The notes under the pieces are model-generated. The model did not search any database and had not been told where the DNA came from. It saw only the letters and a program-made list of their open reading frames with translations. Both the position numbers and the translations under genes were made by a program. This document shows positions 4,877-5,075 of a DNA stretch of 5,075 bases, in pieces. This DNA is from Defluviitaleaceae bacterium (lineage in GTDB: Bacteria; Bacillota; Clostridia; Lachnospirales; WQUN01): the NCBI GenBank assembly GCA_009782245.1, contig WRKK01000158.1, forward strand, positions 1 through 5,075, in the 5' to 3' direction. Numbering within the stretch: the first letter of the stretch is position 1; the number at the start of each line of letters is the position of its first letter.

Positions 4877-4901
4877 TATATTTTGACGGAATTTTTGTCA
4901 A
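4873..4901 (-). promoter_or_regulatory. Promoter of the M23 peptidase gene
   Basis: TTGACA (4901-4896), 17 bases, and TATACT (4878-4873) on the minus strand make a near-consensus sigma70 promoter. The start point near 4866 gives a leader of about 36 bases. A strong promoter under a tight dyad suggests a gene that is repressed and then induced. Confidence 0.8.
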
Positions 4902-4940
4902 GCGTTTTTGGGAAAAAATTTTTGCAAGTTGCTTTCGGGC

Positions 4941-5002
4941 GGATAATATAGAGGTTTGATTTATAACAGTCGGTGAATGTTGTGTAGGGGCGGATATTAT
5001 CC
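4941..5002. repeat. GGATAATAT / ATATTATCC inverted repeat
   Basis: GGATAATAT (4941-4949) and ATATTATCC (4994-5002) are inverted copies. Both adjoin a GGGCGGATA-type string (4938-4945 and 4988-4996). They look like decayed members of a GC-edged palindrome family; alternatively they form one long hairpin with a 44-base loop upstream of the M23 promoter. Confidence 0.4.
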
Positions 5003-5064
5003 CAATGTCATTAACTTAAACGATTTATTAGGGGAGACGGGCGACCGAGGACGGTCGCCCCTAC
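4984..5064. repeat. 81-bp segment bounded by GTAGGGGCG inverted repeats
   Basis: GTAGGGGCG (4984-4992) and CGCCCCTAC (5056-5064) are perfect 9-bp inverted repeats. The right arm is also the edge of the palindrome at 5037-5060. This could be a small MITE-like unit with terminal repeats, or two adjacent REP-like palindromes that share the same edge sequence. No coding content is seen. Confidence 0.4.
5037..5060. repeat. Second copy of the GGGCGACCG palindrome
   Basis: ACGGGCGACCG (5037-5047), loop AGGA, then CGGTCGCCC (5052-5060). Its 24 bases are identical to the minus strand of the palindrome at 3965-3990, so the two copies face opposite ways and flank the M23 gene. The right arm continues CTAC instead of GT, so the last two pairs of the stem differ from copy one. 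Confidence 0.8.
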
Positions 5065-5075
5065 GGCGACGCATA

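Noticed and set aside
1..5075. tRNA, rRNA, CRISPR array, prophage or transposase gene
   Set aside because: No cloverleaf, rRNA-like sequence, spaced direct-repeat array, phage structural gene or transposase motif was found on either strand.

Overview
The window is bacterial. It carries four protein genes, a broken fifth one and several palindromes. All genes lie on the minus strand, so the transcriptional order runs from the right edge to the left. The signals are standard bacterial ones: consensus Shine-Dalgarno sequences (AAGGAGG, AAAGGAG), sigma70-type promoters with TTGACA and 17-base spacers, and Sec signal peptides with Ala-x-Ala or lipobox cleavage sites. I cannot name the organism. 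The BlaI/CopY-like operator and strong Shine-Dalgarno sites would fit a Bacillota-type bacterium, but that is only a lean.

Layout from right to left. The right end (about 4902-5075) has no gene but holds GC-rich palindromes. A near-consensus promoter overlapped by a TACANNTGTA dyad then drives a secreted two-domain protein (4018-4830) with an N-terminal PepSY-like domain and a C-terminal M23 (LytM-type) endopeptidase. Just past its stop is a second copy, in the opposite orientation, of the palindrome seen at the right end. Next comes a restriction-modification operon: a promoter (3809-3837), an intact C5-cytosine DNA methyltransferase (2497-3777), and an overlapping endonuclease reading frame (2145-2504). 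The endonuclease keeps PD...ExK residues but has an in-frame TAG and ends early, right at a terminator-like hairpin.

The stretch 1284-2144 is AT-rich and has no convincing complete gene. It contains a near-consensus minus-strand promoter, short reading-frame fragments that look protein-like but are broken, a 14-bp inverted repeat 223 bp across, and a hairpin just before the next gene. The left part encodes an unrecognised secreted protein (525-1283). After a 121-bp gap with a 12-bp stem-loop comes the start of a lipoprotein-like gene that runs off the left edge; it contains four exact 9-bp repeats encoding Val-Asp-Asp.

Taken together, this looks like a chromosomal stretch of cell-envelope genes (a murein hydrolase, a secreted protein and a lipoprotein) into which a now probably methylase-only restriction-modification module has been inserted. 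The strongest leads are the BlaI/CopY-type operator on the murein hydrolase promoter, the broken endonuclease beside an intact methyltransferase, and the inverted pair of GC-rich palindromes flanking the hydrolase gene.
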